Part shown: piece after piece, positions 53,992 to 62,958 of the stretch
How the letters are laid out: every line of letters starts with the position of its first letter
How positions within the stretch are numbered: position 1 is the first letter of the stretch
Assembly: GCA_943788835.1 (NCBI GenBank)
Contig: CALSRU010000015.1
Coordinates: forward strand, 33,116-97,115
DNA: 64,000 bases
Direction: 5' to 3'
From: an uncultured Pseudomonadales bacterium
GTDB taxonomy: Bacteria > Pseudomonadota > Gammaproteobacteria > Pseudomonadales > UBA7434
Made by a program: the position numbers and the translations under genes
The notes under the pieces: generated by a model
The model's database searches: none
The model's input: the letters and a program-made list of their open reading frames with translations, nothing else
What the model was told of the DNA's origin: nothing

Positions 53992-54384
53992 CTAACCTAG
54001 GTGCAAGATGGGAGGTCTAAATGGTGGGGTACTGTAACTGGCCGCAAACATTAAAGGCATGATCGAAAAGTCAACATCGGCAACTTTTTCAACACGTTTG
54101 ACGGTTTGGGTGCAGGCTTGCATCATCGAACATGCAGAACAGCATGTATCGAGTGTGCCATTGTGTTGATCACTCGACTGGTCAACGCCGCCTGTTTCAA
54201 AAAAACTGCTAGGCCCTTCATCGCTCGAGTCATGGCAAGGCGCTTGCTCCTCGCTCAAATCACTGTTCACAGCTGCGCAGCAAGACCCATAAACGAAACT
54301 GGCGTTTATAGTAAGCATCAACAAAATAACTTTTAACAGCAGGCTACCTGAGCCAATCAATCTTCTCATAAGATTATTGGACAC
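53992..54384 (-). CDS. Cysteine-rich exported protein (DUF2946-like)
   Basis: The 130-residue protein has an N-terminal hydrophobic segment (about 10-33), then seven Cys: GSCCAAV, APCHDS and DTCCSACSMMQAC. The C-terminus ends SYSTPPFRPPILHLG, as in DUF2946-like proteins. The Cys- and Met-containing stretches suggest metal binding in the periplasm. The start is uncertain: GTG at 54384 or ATG at 54369. It is first in the minus-strand metal set and divergent, at 138 bases, from the diheme peroxidase gene. Confidence 0.68.
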   Translation of the reverse strand: MSNNLMRRLIGSGSLLLKVILLMLTINASFVYGSCCAAVNSDLSEEQAPCHDSSDEGPSSFFETGGVDQSSDQHNGTLDTCCSACSMMQACTQTVKRVEKVADVDFSIMPLMFAASYSTPPFRPPILHLG

Positions 54385-54522
54385 CTTATCCAGCTAAAGT
54401 TCAAGCTTATTCGGCCCGATCAATGCTCCACCCGCTACCGTATTTTCTATCAGATAAAACTTTCGCGTAGATAGATAGGCGCACCTAGTGATGCTCTTCT
54501 TTTATCAACGATTTGTAACCAA

Positions 54523-55860
54523 ATGGCAATCATTGCCCATCAAATAGCGCCTGCTGGTAGAGTATACTTTGGCGACTATGCGAAAACTTTCATACGCTAT
54601 AAACCTTCTGGCCACGCTGTGATCGGGCTCAGCCTGCAACAGTCGACTGTGGTCTTCTGGGCTGCACTGCCGCGATATATTGTGGCCTGGATTGCCCTCT
54701 CTTTTGGCGCGGCCATGACTACACTCCCTAACCGCAGCCTCGCATCAGGCAACGGCGAGTTTACCCTCGATCCTCACTGCCCACCGAGCTTCAGATTGGC
54801 TGCCGACAATCGATGCTCGCTTCGCCATAGCTATCAGTTATACGAATCTCTCCAAGACCGCGGTGTAGGAGGGCTCAAAACAGCGCTGCCTGAAGCGCGC
54901 GATGGTTTCAGCCCACAACAAATCGATTTAGGACGACTACTGTTCTTCGATCCGATTTTATCAGCAGACCATAGCCTGTCATGTGCTACCTGCCACAATC
55001 CCGCCCAAGGTTTCAGCGATGGTATGGGACGTGGCCGCGGCATCAATGGCAGCATACAACAACGCTCTGCACCCACTTTATGGAACAGCGGCTTTCTCTC
55101 TTTGTTTTTTTGGGACGCGAGAGCCACAAGCTTAGAACAGCAAGCAAAAAGTCCGCTCTTTAGCCTTAATGAAATGGGCAACACACCTGCCAATTTGTTA
55201 GCCAGCATGCAGCAAAGCCCTGCCTACCAGGAGCTTTTCACGCAGGCTTTTCCTGAACACCCCCAAGCCTTGAGCATCAAGCATATTCTTACCGCATTGA
55301 GTGCTTTTCAAAGTTCTTTGATATCACTCAATAGCCGCTACGACCAATATGCACATGGCTACCATCAAGCGCTCAACGAGCAAGAATTAGAGGGGCTCAA
55401 TATTTTTCGTTCGTTTGTTGCCCGCTGCTCTCAATGCCACACACCACCGCTCTTCACCAACCAACAAATTGCGGTCATTGGCACCCCCGAACCCAGTAAT
55501 TTACCGCGGGATATCGGTGCAGAAAAAACCTTTAATGCCAGCGTTTTGCGCGGCGGCTTCAAAGTCCCTACACTGCGCAATATTGCTAACACTGGTCCCT
55601 ATATGCATTCGGGCAGGTTCAGCACACTGCGCGAAGCCACTGAATTTTACAATAAAGGGCGCGGACATGCCGTCGATAAAGAGGAACAACTGCTCCTGCA
55701 CTGGCACATTTCAGAGCCGAACTTAACTGCTCAAGAAATTGATCGCTTAGTAGATTTTATGCATACGCTGACTGATGAAAGTCTTATGCCCACCACACCA
55801 CAACACGTGCCTTCAGGTCTGCCGCTGATGCACCGGGAGAACCACCATGGACAACAGTAA
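54523..55860 (+). CDS. Diheme cytochrome c peroxidase / MauG family protein
   Basis: The protein of about 445 residues carries two c-type heme sites, CATCH (154-158) and CSQCH (302-306), and the conserved FKVPTLRNIANTGPYMHSG that supplies ligands. Such periplasmic enzymes reduce peroxide or, as MauG, oxidise a protein partner. The start is uncertain: ATG 54523 has no binding site, and a GTG near 54646 begins directly before a signal-like hydrophobic stretch. Another frame has a signal-like beginning at 54578, so a frameshift at the 5' end cannot be excluded. The 3' end overlaps the start of the beta-helix/cytochrome gene by 14 bases, which implies coupled translation. Confidence 0.88.
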   Translation: MAIIAHQIAPAGRVYFGDYAKTFIRYKPSGHAVIGLSLQQSTVVFWAALPRYIVAWIALSFGAAMTTLPNRSLASGNGEFTLDPHCPPSFRLAADNRCSLRHSYQLYESLQDRGVGGLKTALPEARDGFSPQQIDLGRLLFFDPILSADHSLSCATCHNPAQGFSDGMGRGRGINGSIQQRSAPTLWNSGFLSLFFWDARATSLEQQAKSPLFSLNEMGNTPANLLASMQQSPAYQELFTQAFPEHPQALSIKHILTALSAFQSSLISLNSRYDQYAHGYHQALNEQELEGLNIFRSFVARCSQCHTPPLFTNQQIAVIGTPEPSNLPRDIGAEKTFNASVLRGGFKVPTLRNIANTGPYMHSGRFSTLREATEFYNKGRGHAVDKEEQLLLHWHISEPNLTAQEIDRLVDFMHTLTDESLMPTTPQHVPSGLPLMHRENHHGQQ

Positions 55861-57379
55861 ACGTTCAGGCCTCACCATTGCACTACTTGTTTTTTTTGCG
55901 CTATCTGTATTTATAGCTGGCTGGTACGTTGGCCAGAATAAACATCAGCCACCCACCATCACACCTAGCCTGGGTGGTGCGAGTTACAGTGGCGGCTATC
56001 GTCCAAGCAATGAAGTCATCCCACAGGGTAATAGCGCGGTAAACACCCGAACTAAAAGCGGCAACGTACATGTTGTTGAGCCCGGCGGTTCCATTCAAAA
56101 AATGGTAGAGCGCGCCCAACCTGGCGACACGATTCAAGTAATGCCAGGCACCTACTCCGAAACAGTTTATATCGATAAAGACGATATTCATTTAGTGGGT
56201 GTCATTCTGGCTGGCGAACGCGCGACGCTCGATGGCCTTGGCAAACTCAACGATGCCATTCTTTACTCAGGCAATAACATCATTATTGAAAATTTTAAAA
56301 TAACCGCCTACAAAGGCAATGGCATTATGAGTCAGGCCGGTAACAATTTTGAAATTCGCAACAACATTATTATTGACACCGGCATCTACGGCATTTTTCC
56401 TCAGCTAGGAAAGAATGGGCTAATTGAGCATAACGTTGTATCCGGCATTGCCGATGCGGCAATTTATGTGGGCATGAGTGACAACATACACGTGGCCTAC
56501 AACGAAGTGTTTGATAGCGTAGCGGGCATTGAAATAGAAAATAGCCGCCATGCTATTGTTGAGCACAATCACACGCATCACAACACTGGTGGGATTTTGG
56601 CATTTATTACGCCAGGTTTGCCGGTCAAAGATACCTACGACGTCATCATTCGCAACAACTTTATTCTCGACAACAACACCGAAAATTTTGGCGCACCGGG
56701 ATCCACGGTAGCGGGGATTCCTGCGGGCACCGGCATTTTGGTCATGGCCGCCGACGACGTCATTATTGAAGGCAACATTATTAGCAATAATAAAACTGCA
56801 GGCATTTTAATTACCGATCATGCCAATGCAGAAAATCTCACCCTCGACCTTGATTCGGATCCGAATGCTGATAGAGCGATGATTTTAGACAATGTAATGA
56901 TCAACAATGGCTACGACACCATTGATGTTATTAGGGCCTTCGCGCTGACTGAGTTGCATACGGGCAATATTGATATTTTTCAAATCGGGCCCAGCCAAGA
57001 CAGCTGCATTATTAATCGACATCGCTATCATGCTGTAGGCATCGGTGACTTTTCTGAATGCACATTCAACAATACTGACAATATCGACAATTACTTAATC
57101 GCCGGAGGTGCCGAGCCCCGCGTAATCGCTCCATCCGAGCGTGGAGAAATTGCCTATCTGGGCATCTGTGCAGGCTGCCATAGCTATACGGGCCGACTCA
57201 TTGGCCCTCCGGTGCAGCTCATTCAAGCTATGTATAAAGATAATCCTGAAGGACTAGCTGCTTATATAAATGCTCCCATCAAAAGACAACCCAACTACCC
57301 GCCTATGCCGGCACAAAATTATCTCGACACAGAAACACAATTAGCCGTGGCCCATTACATATTGCAGGTTGGCCCCTAG
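55847..57379 (+). CDS. Parallel beta-helix protein fused to monoheme cytochrome c
   Basis: The 510-residue protein has an N-terminal membrane anchor or signal (about 8-30), a right-handed parallel beta-helix with many N-x-I-I-x-N type turns (about 75-345, for example NNFEIRNNIIIDTGIYGIF), a linker, and a C-terminal cytochrome c domain with CAGCH (441-445) and PPMPAQ, whose Met487 is the likely axial ligand. The beta-helix recalls TIGR03805-type proteins, whose role I do not know. GGGAG lies before the ATG, which overlaps the peroxidase gene by 14 bases, so the two are probably electron-transfer partners. The pairing is inferred. Confidence 0.85.
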   Translation: MDNSKRSGLTIALLVFFALSVFIAGWYVGQNKHQPPTITPSLGGASYSGGYRPSNEVIPQGNSAVNTRTKSGNVHVVEPGGSIQKMVERAQPGDTIQVMPGTYSETVYIDKDDIHLVGVILAGERATLDGLGKLNDAILYSGNNIIIENFKITAYKGNGIMSQAGNNFEIRNNIIIDTGIYGIFPQLGKNGLIEHNVVSGIADAAIYVGMSDNIHVAYNEVFDSVAGIEIENSRHAIVEHNHTHHNTGGILAFITPGLPVKDTYDVIIRNNFILDNNTENFGAPGSTVAGIPAGTGILVMAADDVIIEGNIISNNKTAGILITDHANAENLTLDLDSDPNADRAMILDNVMINNGYDTIDVIRAFALTELHTGNIDIFQIGPSQDSCIINRHRYHAVGIGDFSECTFNNTDNIDNYLIAGGAEPRVIAPSERGEIAYLGICAGCHSYTGRLIGPPVQLIQAMYKDNPEGLAAYINAPIKRQPNYPPMPAQNYLDTETQLAVAHYILQVGP

Positions 57380-57449
57380 CGCGTTTTAAACCCCGCGAGC
57401 CTCAAGTTTTAGAGGCCTCTAATCACCGACTCTTCTCATTTGGTACTCT

Positions 57450-58244
57450 ATGAACTCATCAACATTCAGCGACATCATTAACAGCACTTTGCAAAACGCC
57501 GACCACACATTTACCACCGATATACCCACCAACTGGATGCAAGGCCGTACCACGTACGGTGGTTTATCAGCCGCGCTATGCCTTGAGGCTGTGCAGCGCA
57601 CACACCCAAAGCTACCGCCTCTTCGGTCTGCGCACGTCAGCTTTGCTGGCCCTGTTGGTGGTACAGTTAGCATCAGCACCAAGCTGATGCGCCAAGGCGG
57701 CTCGGTCGGCTTTATTAGCGCCGAGTTACATGGTGAAAAAGGCCTAGCCACCCATGTTGTTTTTTGTTTTGGCACCAGCCGGCCATCACGTATCGACCAA
57801 GACTTCATGTCGTTCCCTGACTTGCCTTCTCCACAAGAGTCTGAAGACTTTTTTACCTCGGCACAAAGACCGCCCTTTACTCACCAATTTGACTGCTTGC
57901 TAGCCGAAGGCGATCGTCCCGTTACTGGGTCCAAGCAATCAACGGTGTCTCTGTGGGTGCGGCATAAAGACAAAGCCGCTAATAACTTGGTCGGCTTACT
58001 GAGCTTGGCAGATATGCCCCCGCCTGCGCTGCTACCCATGTTTGAAGACTTCAAACCGGTCAGCTCAATGACGTGGTCAATGAATTTTTTAACCGAAAAT
58101 ATCGCCACGCAAGATGGATGGTGGTTGTTAAAAAGTATCGCTGAGCATGGCCGCGATGGCTACTCTAGTCAAAACATGGAAGTGTGGAACAGTCATGGCC
58201 AACTGGTGATTGCGGGTCGGCAAAATGTGGCCATGTTTTACTGA
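57450..58244 (+). CDS. Acyl-CoA thioesterase (double-hotdog, TesB-like)
   Basis: The 264-residue protein fits the thioesterase family with two hotdog domains. The first half has NWMQGRTTYGGLSAAL and RSAHVSFAGPVGGTVSIST, and the second has SSMTWSMNFL and WWLLKSIAEHGRDGYSSQ. It should hydrolyse an acyl-CoA to acid and CoA. The ribosome binding site is weak. It lies 70 bases after the beta-helix gene and converges on the CBS gene. The adjacent beta-oxidation-like genes at 60.8-63.7 kb suggest a shared metabolic theme but are not in one operon with it. Confidence 0.82.
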   Translation: MNSSTFSDIINSTLQNADHTFTTDIPTNWMQGRTTYGGLSAALCLEAVQRTHPKLPPLRSAHVSFAGPVGGTVSISTKLMRQGGSVGFISAELHGEKGLATHVVFCFGTSRPSRIDQDFMSFPDLPSPQESEDFFTSAQRPPFTHQFDCLLAEGDRPVTGSKQSTVSLWVRHKDKAANNLVGLLSLADMPPPALLPMFEDFKPVSSMTWSMNFLTENIATQDGWWLLKSIAEHGRDGYSSQNMEVWNSHGQLVIAGRQNVAMFY

Positions 58245-58253
58245 AGCCGCCAT

Positions 58254-58856
58254 TCAGGTCCATAGATCTAATGGGGCTTGATGCACCAACGTGCGTAAAA
58301 TATCTGAGCGCGTCACAATCCCGACCACTTCGACTTGCTCACTCACAATAGGTATTGCACCGATGGCTTGAACACACATCACTTCAGCTATGGTGCGTAT
58401 TTCAGCTTGCTCAGCGGCGGTAATGACGCTTGGCGTCATCAAAAGCTCAACATGATCTGCATTAACATCACGATCATTATTGGCCGAGTAACGCAACAAG
58501 TCGCCGTCTGTAACGATGCCCTGTAATTGATTGCTCTTATCGAGCAACGGCAAATGATGAAAGCGATGCTTAGCAAAAAAAGCCCATATTTCTTGTATTG
58601 TTTGATAAACGCCGGCCAAGACGACTGGAGATGTCATGATTTGATGGGCAAAGATGGCTGGACTGCGCGGCTGCTCAGACTCTGCGTTTTGATACCGTAA
58701 TATTTTGGCATTTGCCTTTACAGGATTTTCGTTTTCTAAGTCTGCACCAACCGCTCGCACTCGCGAACTTGCGCTCACCGCATTAAGAGCTTTGGCCTGC
58801 AATAAGCGGTTAATCGGTGTTTCGACTCGCGCGCCCTGCTCAATAATAAAGAACAC
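58254..58856 (-). CDS. Tandem CBS domain protein
   Basis: The 200-residue protein has an N-terminal tail of about 70 residues and two CBS domains, starting IMTSPVVLAGVYQTIQEI and LLMTPSVITAAEQAEIRTI. VTDGDLLRY and VTRSDILRTL are the classical adenosine-binding CBS ends. It would sense adenine nucleotides. The start is GTG 58856 with GGAGG 5 bases upstream. It converges on the thioesterase gene with a 9-base gap and is monocistronic. Confidence 0.88.
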   Translation of the reverse strand: MFFIIEQGARVETPINRLLQAKALNAVSASSRVRAVGADLENENPVKANAKILRYQNAESEQPRSPAIFAHQIMTSPVVLAGVYQTIQEIWAFFAKHRFHHLPLLDKSNQLQGIVTDGDLLRYSANNDRDVNADHVELLMTPSVITAAEQAEIRTIAEVMCVQAIGAIPIVSEQVEVVGIVTRSDILRTLVHQAPLDLWT

Positions 58857-59078
58857 AATCGGCCTCCGCTAAGTACGGCTAGTTAGATCAGGATGCCAAT
58901 CTACTACAAAAAACCGTTAATTCGCAATCGTCAGTTAGGTTTTGTAATATGCATCGCACAGGCCATTTTTTTCGAGCCGACAAAAAAATACGCCACATCA
59001 TGCCCCATCATACCAATAGCTTTGGGCTTTTTTCATCAATTAAAAAGCCTCACCAATAAAACAAAGTGACACCCCAAC

Positions 59079-59546
59079 ATGGCAAATATCGAATGGCACT
59101 GCAAACCGTTTAGCGAGCTCAGCAACGACCAACTTTATGAGATTATTAAACTGCGCATTGACATATTCGTCGTCGAACAAACCTGCCCCTATACCGAGCT
59201 AGACGACAAAGACCGCGATAAACAAACACATCACCTGATGGCCTACGAAGCGGGCATATTACTCGCCTATGCACGATTATTACCGCCAGGGCTTGGCTAC
59301 AGTAACAGCAGCATTGGACGCTTCGCCGTACTTTTAGTGCGGCGTAAGCAAGGCATTGGAAGGCAATTGATGCAACAATGCTTGTCTAACATTGCCAAAC
59401 TCTGGCCTCAAACAGCAATTAGTATCAGCGCGCAACAGCACTTGCACAACTTTTATAAAGGCTTTGGGTTTAAAAAAGAATCGGGCGTTTATGATGAGGA
59501 TGGCATCCCACATATAGACATGCTTCTTGATAAAGGCATTCATTGA
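59079..59546 (+). CDS. elaA: ElaA-type GNAT acetyltransferase
   Basis: The 155-residue protein has the ElaA layout: LYEIIKLRIDIFVVEQTCPY at the start, LLAYARLLPPG, and the acetyl-CoA loop VRRKQGIGRQLMQQCL. It should acetylate an amine using acetyl-CoA; the natural substrate of ElaA is not known to me. The ribosome binding site is weak. A ribosomal oxygenase gene begins 19 bases downstream, so both are likely in one transcript. Confidence 0.85.
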   Translation: MANIEWHCKPFSELSNDQLYEIIKLRIDIFVVEQTCPYTELDDKDRDKQTHHLMAYEAGILLAYARLLPPGLGYSNSSIGRFAVLLVRRKQGIGRQLMQQCLSNIAKLWPQTAISISAQQHLHNFYKGFGFKKESGVYDEDGIPHIDMLLDKGIH

Positions 59547-59564
59547 AAAAAAGATACTGTAATT

Positions 59565-60785
59565 ATGAAACCGACTGTATTGGGCAACATCTCACTAGCC
59601 ACTTTTTTAGCCGATTATTGGCAAAAAAAACCGCTGCTCATTCGCAATGCATTACCAACCGACATATCACCCATCACCGCCGATGAACTGGCAGGCCTAG
59701 CTTGCGAAGATCGTGTTGAGTCACGCCTTATCATTCAAAATGGCGAGCAATGGGACTTACAAATAGGTCCATTTAATGAGCAAACCTTTGCTCAACTGCC
59801 GCCATCACATTGCACGCTACTAGTACAAGCGGTAGACCATCACATACCCGCTGCAGCAGAACTGTTAGAAAAATTTAATTTTATTCCGCGCTGGCGTATT
59901 GACGATTTAATGATGAGCTATGCCAACGATGGCGGAGGTGTTGGCCCCCACTATGACAACTATGATGTCTTCTTAATTCAAGTCAGCGGACAAAGACAAT
60001 GGGAAGTGGGCGGCGATTATCTTGACCTTGCTAATCAACCAGCAGCACACAACGCGTTTGTTGCCGGCCTTCCGGTTAAAATCCTCAGCGAATTTACACC
60101 CGAAAATACTTGGACACTAAACCCTGGCGACATTTTATATGTGCCCCCAGGTGTGGGCCATAATGGTGTGGCGCAAGGTGATGACTGCATGACCTGCTCG
60201 GTAGGATTTCGCGCACCCTCACACAGTGAAATCCTTCGAGAATATACCGATTATGTGGGTGAACAACTCAATGAATCTTTGCGTTATACCGACCCCGAGC
60301 TGCAAGCGCAAAGCAACACCGGCCAAATTTCGTCGCATGCACTAAAGAGCATTCAGCAGATACTCACCCACTATGCAAATGATGAAGTAATGATTAAAAA
60401 TTGGTTTGGGAAACACGTAACCACGCCAAAATATCAAGCTGCCAGCGACTTACAACTCAATGTAGAGGAGACTGAATACGAGGAGTACAGCCTTGATGAA
60501 TTAGAGCATCACTTAATGAACGGCGGCATAATCCAAAGAAATGAAAGCTCACGCTTTGCCTACATCGCGGGCGAAGATAACGAAGTCATATCTGGCGGAA
60601 AAGCCAACCACATCTTATTTGTTGATGGCAACCAAATACCTACCCACGCCAACAACAATTCATTAGTCGAGCTACTCGCTCAATTGCCGGTGCTAGATAA
60701 AAGTCATATTGAAAAAACTGAATCTAACATGAGTTTATTACTTAATTTACTTAACCACGGGGCACTGTATTTAGCCGAGCAATAG
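59565..60785 (+). CDS. Ribosomal oxygenase, JmjC/cupin (YcfD/RoxA family)
   Basis: The 406-residue protein has a JmjC cupin with Fe ligands His129 and Asp131 (GVGPHYDNYDVFLIQ) and His199 (VPPGVGHNGVAQG), the same order as E. coli YcfD (His125, Asp127, His187), which hydroxylates an Arg of ribosomal protein L16. WDLQIGPF and FIPRWRIDDLMMSYA are family marks. The C-terminal winged-helix part (about 255-400) is also present. It would act in the cytosol on the ribosome. It follows elaA by 19 bases. A symbol such as roxA is possible but not certain. Confidence 0.9.
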   Translation: MKPTVLGNISLATFLADYWQKKPLLIRNALPTDISPITADELAGLACEDRVESRLIIQNGEQWDLQIGPFNEQTFAQLPPSHCTLLVQAVDHHIPAAAELLEKFNFIPRWRIDDLMMSYANDGGGVGPHYDNYDVFLIQVSGQRQWEVGGDYLDLANQPAAHNAFVAGLPVKILSEFTPENTWTLNPGDILYVPPGVGHNGVAQGDDCMTCSVGFRAPSHSEILREYTDYVGEQLNESLRYTDPELQAQSNTGQISSHALKSIQQILTHYANDEVMIKNWFGKHVTTPKYQAASDLQLNVEETEYEEYSLDELEHHLMNGGIIQRNESSRFAYIAGEDNEVISGGKANHILFVDGNQIPTHANNNSLVELLAQLPVLDKSHIEKTESNMSLLLNLLNHGALYLAEQ

Positions 60786-60810
60786 CGAATACTGGTGCTT
60801 AATGTCAGGC

Positions 60811-61671
60811 TTAATCCTTACCAACCTTGATGAAATTAGGCCGACGTTTTTCTACATATGCGCTCACACCTTCCATCATATCTGGGCTGCCAAACGTACC
60901 GAGCATCAACCGTTCTGCTTCGTCAAAAGCCTCGGCAGGATCTCTAAACAAATCACGATAAACCTGCCCTTTTATAGCCCGCAGTGATTGCGGCGCACAG
61001 TGGTCCGCGAGATTTTGGATGTAAGCCACCGCCTCACTCACTAACTCATCGTCTTTACAAACGCGTGTCGCCAGTTTCATCGCATGCGCCTCAGAACCAT
61101 AAATTTTTCTGCTCGACATAAGGATATCAAGAGCCACATCAACGCCTACTAATCGCGGTAACATCCAGCTCGTGCCATATTCAGCAACTAAGCCGCGCTG
61201 CGGAAAAGCTGACATTACAAAACCTTGTTCGCCAAAAAATCGCATATCGCAAAAGAGAGCAACGGCTAACGATACGCCTGCAGTGGCGCCATTAATAGCA
61301 GCGATAACAGGCTTCTGTATGGATGCTATATAAGACAACCCTTTACGATAAGCCTCTGGCATGGTGGCATCACCAGGATTTGCCACCTGCAAAGCACTAC
61401 TCTCTTGGTCACTGCCATCCTCAGGTGCACTGCCACTGGCTAAGCCTTGCAACTCCGTCATATCGGCACCGGCCGAAAACGCCTTACCCGCGCCGGTTAT
61501 TACAATACCTACCACACGTTTATCATTCTCAGCCTGCTCTAGGCCATGCTTCAACTCAAGCATCATGCGCTGCGACAGCGCATTCATTTGCTTAGGGCGA
61601 TTAAACGTAATAACCGCAACATTGCCCTCAACGCCGTAAAGTAGTGTTTGGTAAATCGGTGCACTCATCAT
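60811..61671 (-). CDS. Enoyl-CoA hydratase/isomerase
   Basis: The 286-residue crotonase has the two oxyanion blocks GAGKAFSAGADMTELQG and AAINGATAGVSLAVAL, and an AEYGTSWMLPRLVG helix with the typical Glu. It likely hydrates or isomerises an enoyl-CoA. ATG 61671 is chosen because AGGA lies 6 bases upstream; a TTG two codons earlier is less likely. It is last in a minus-strand run with a membrane-anchored DUF1330-like gene, a MaoC hydratase and a second enoyl-CoA hydratase. Confidence 0.9.
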   Translation of the reverse strand: MMSAPIYQTLLYGVEGNVAVITFNRPKQMNALSQRMMLELKHGLEQAENDKRVVGIVITGAGKAFSAGADMTELQGLASGSAPEDGSDQESSALQVANPGDATMPEAYRKGLSYIASIQKPVIAAINGATAGVSLAVALFCDMRFFGEQGFVMSAFPQRGLVAEYGTSWMLPRLVGVDVALDILMSSRKIYGSEAHAMKLATRVCKDDELVSEAVAYIQNLADHCAPQSLRAIKGQVYRDLFRDPAEAFDEAERLMLGTFGSPDMMEGVSAYVEKRRPNFIKVGKD

Positions 61672-61721
61672 TGCCAATCCTATTAAAAACCAAAGTAATT
61701 ACTCAAGCTAACCAATAAAAA

Positions 61722-62351
61722 TTAGCCTTTGCGCAAAACGATTCCACGCACGAGCATGGCTGTTGCAAACAGTAGCAACGCTAACAGGGTGCGTACAAAA
61801 AATAGCGAAATAATGGGTTCAACAGGAAAAACATGCGTTTTTTCTATTGAAGCGTACTTATGTACAGCTAAACCGCTATCGGCCATACCGATTATCATAT
61901 CTAACATATCTTCCGCACTACGATAACGCACAACAGCAAAATCATCCCAATCATGCCAATCTGCATCAATCATAAATACACCAATGGTCTTGCCTTTTAA
62001 TATTGGTATCCCCCCGCGCTTTAGAAGCTCCACCACCACGCCCTGTGAATAGCGTGCATCAGCAGCAAGTGCATCCGTTTCAGCAGCCCATGCCGAGTCG
62101 GCAGGATACTTCGCCTTATCGCGATAACGAATGAGATTAACCATCAAATACTCATTACCCGTATCAAAAGCCGCCAAACGCTCAATTAAAGTGAGCGTTT
62201 CTTGGCGACTCAGCGCGTCAGCGCGCGATTTGCTTTTATAGATTTCAATGTACTCATCGACCTGTGCCTGAGTCATCGGCTGGCCACTGCCGCCATACCA
62301 AACGAACCAAAGCGCATAAATCGCCACTAAAAAACCATAAAATATTTTCAT
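61722..62351 (-). CDS. Doubly membrane-anchored DUF1330-like protein, copy 2
   Basis: The 209-residue protein has membrane segments at both ends (about 3-19 and 180-203) with a soluble middle resembling DUF1330: YLMVNLIRYRDKAKYP, YSQGVVVELLKRGGIPI and FAVVRYRSAEDMLDMI. It shares the motif order of the gene at 36559-37149 and is clearly its paralogue. Both ends in the membrane put the middle on one face, probably the periplasm if the first helix enters N-in. AGGTGG precedes the ATG. It lies between a MaoC hydratase and an enoyl-CoA hydratase. Function unknown. Confidence 0.78.
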   Translation of the reverse strand: MKIFYGFLVAIYALWFVWYGGSGQPMTQAQVDEYIEIYKSKSRADALSRQETLTLIERLAAFDTGNEYLMVNLIRYRDKAKYPADSAWAAETDALAADARYSQGVVVELLKRGGIPILKGKTIGVFMIDADWHDWDDFAVVRYRSAEDMLDMIIGMADSGLAVHKYASIEKTHVFPVEPIISLFFVRTLLALLLFATAMLVRGIVLRKG

Positions 62352-62409
62352 ATACTGCCACCTGCTTGTGCTGTCACCCGCTCTACGCGGAATATTCTGC
62401 TAGTCAAAC

Positions 62410-62874
62410 TTAACCAGCAACCGTCATCACAAGCCACTGGGCAACTAAAGCCGGCGTTTCTTCGCCTTCAATCTCTACCGATATCGTCTGAGTAGTTAAA
62501 AATCGACTGTCGTCTTTACGGACTACGTTGGCAATTTCGCAGTGAGCTCGCACACGTTTACCAGCCCTTACTGGCGCCAAAAATCGTATTTTGTCAAAAC
62601 CGTAATTCATCCCCATCACAGTATTTTCAGGCACGACGCCAGTCTCTTCGGTCATTTTTACTAGCATTGAAAGGGTTAAAAAACCGTGGGCTATAGTTCC
62701 GCCAAACGGCGTTTGAGCTGCTTTTTCTTCATCTATGTGAATAAACTGATGATCTTCAGTGCAATCGGCAAAAGTGTTAATGCGCTCTTGCTCTATCGTA
62801 ACCCAAGCGCCTGGTTCAAGCTTGGTTCCAATTTGTTCAACCATTTGATCTTTAGGGACAACTTTAATCGACAT
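62410..62874 (-). CDS. MaoC-like (R)-specific enoyl-CoA hydratase
   Basis: The 154-residue hotdog protein has the hydratase motif FADCTEDHQFIHIDEEKA and GGTIAHGFLTLSML, with the Asp and His used for catalysis in MaoC-type hydratases. It would hydrate a 2-enoyl-CoA to the (R)-3-hydroxyacyl-CoA. AAGGAA lies 8 bases before the ATG. It is second in the minus-strand run after an enoyl-CoA hydratase (84-base gap). Confidence 0.9.
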   Translation of the reverse strand: MSIKVVPKDQMVEQIGTKLEPGAWVTIEQERINTFADCTEDHQFIHIDEEKAAQTPFGGTIAHGFLTLSMLVKMTEETGVVPENTVMGMNYGFDKIRFLAPVRAGKRVRAHCEIANVVRKDDSRFLTTQTISVEIEGEETPALVAQWLVMTVAG

Positions 62875-62958
62875 AATAATTTCCTTTTTCTAAAGTGATA
62901 CACATTGAGAGATTTTAAAACCGTTTTTACCTGATAAAAATTAGTTCATTTTGAAAAC

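Noticed and set aside
54578..54622. Short signal-peptide-like start in another frame at the 5' end of the diheme peroxidase
   Set aside because: The frame ends in TGA after 14 codons; a frameshift is possible but cannot be shown from one sequence, so I kept the long frame and noted the doubt.
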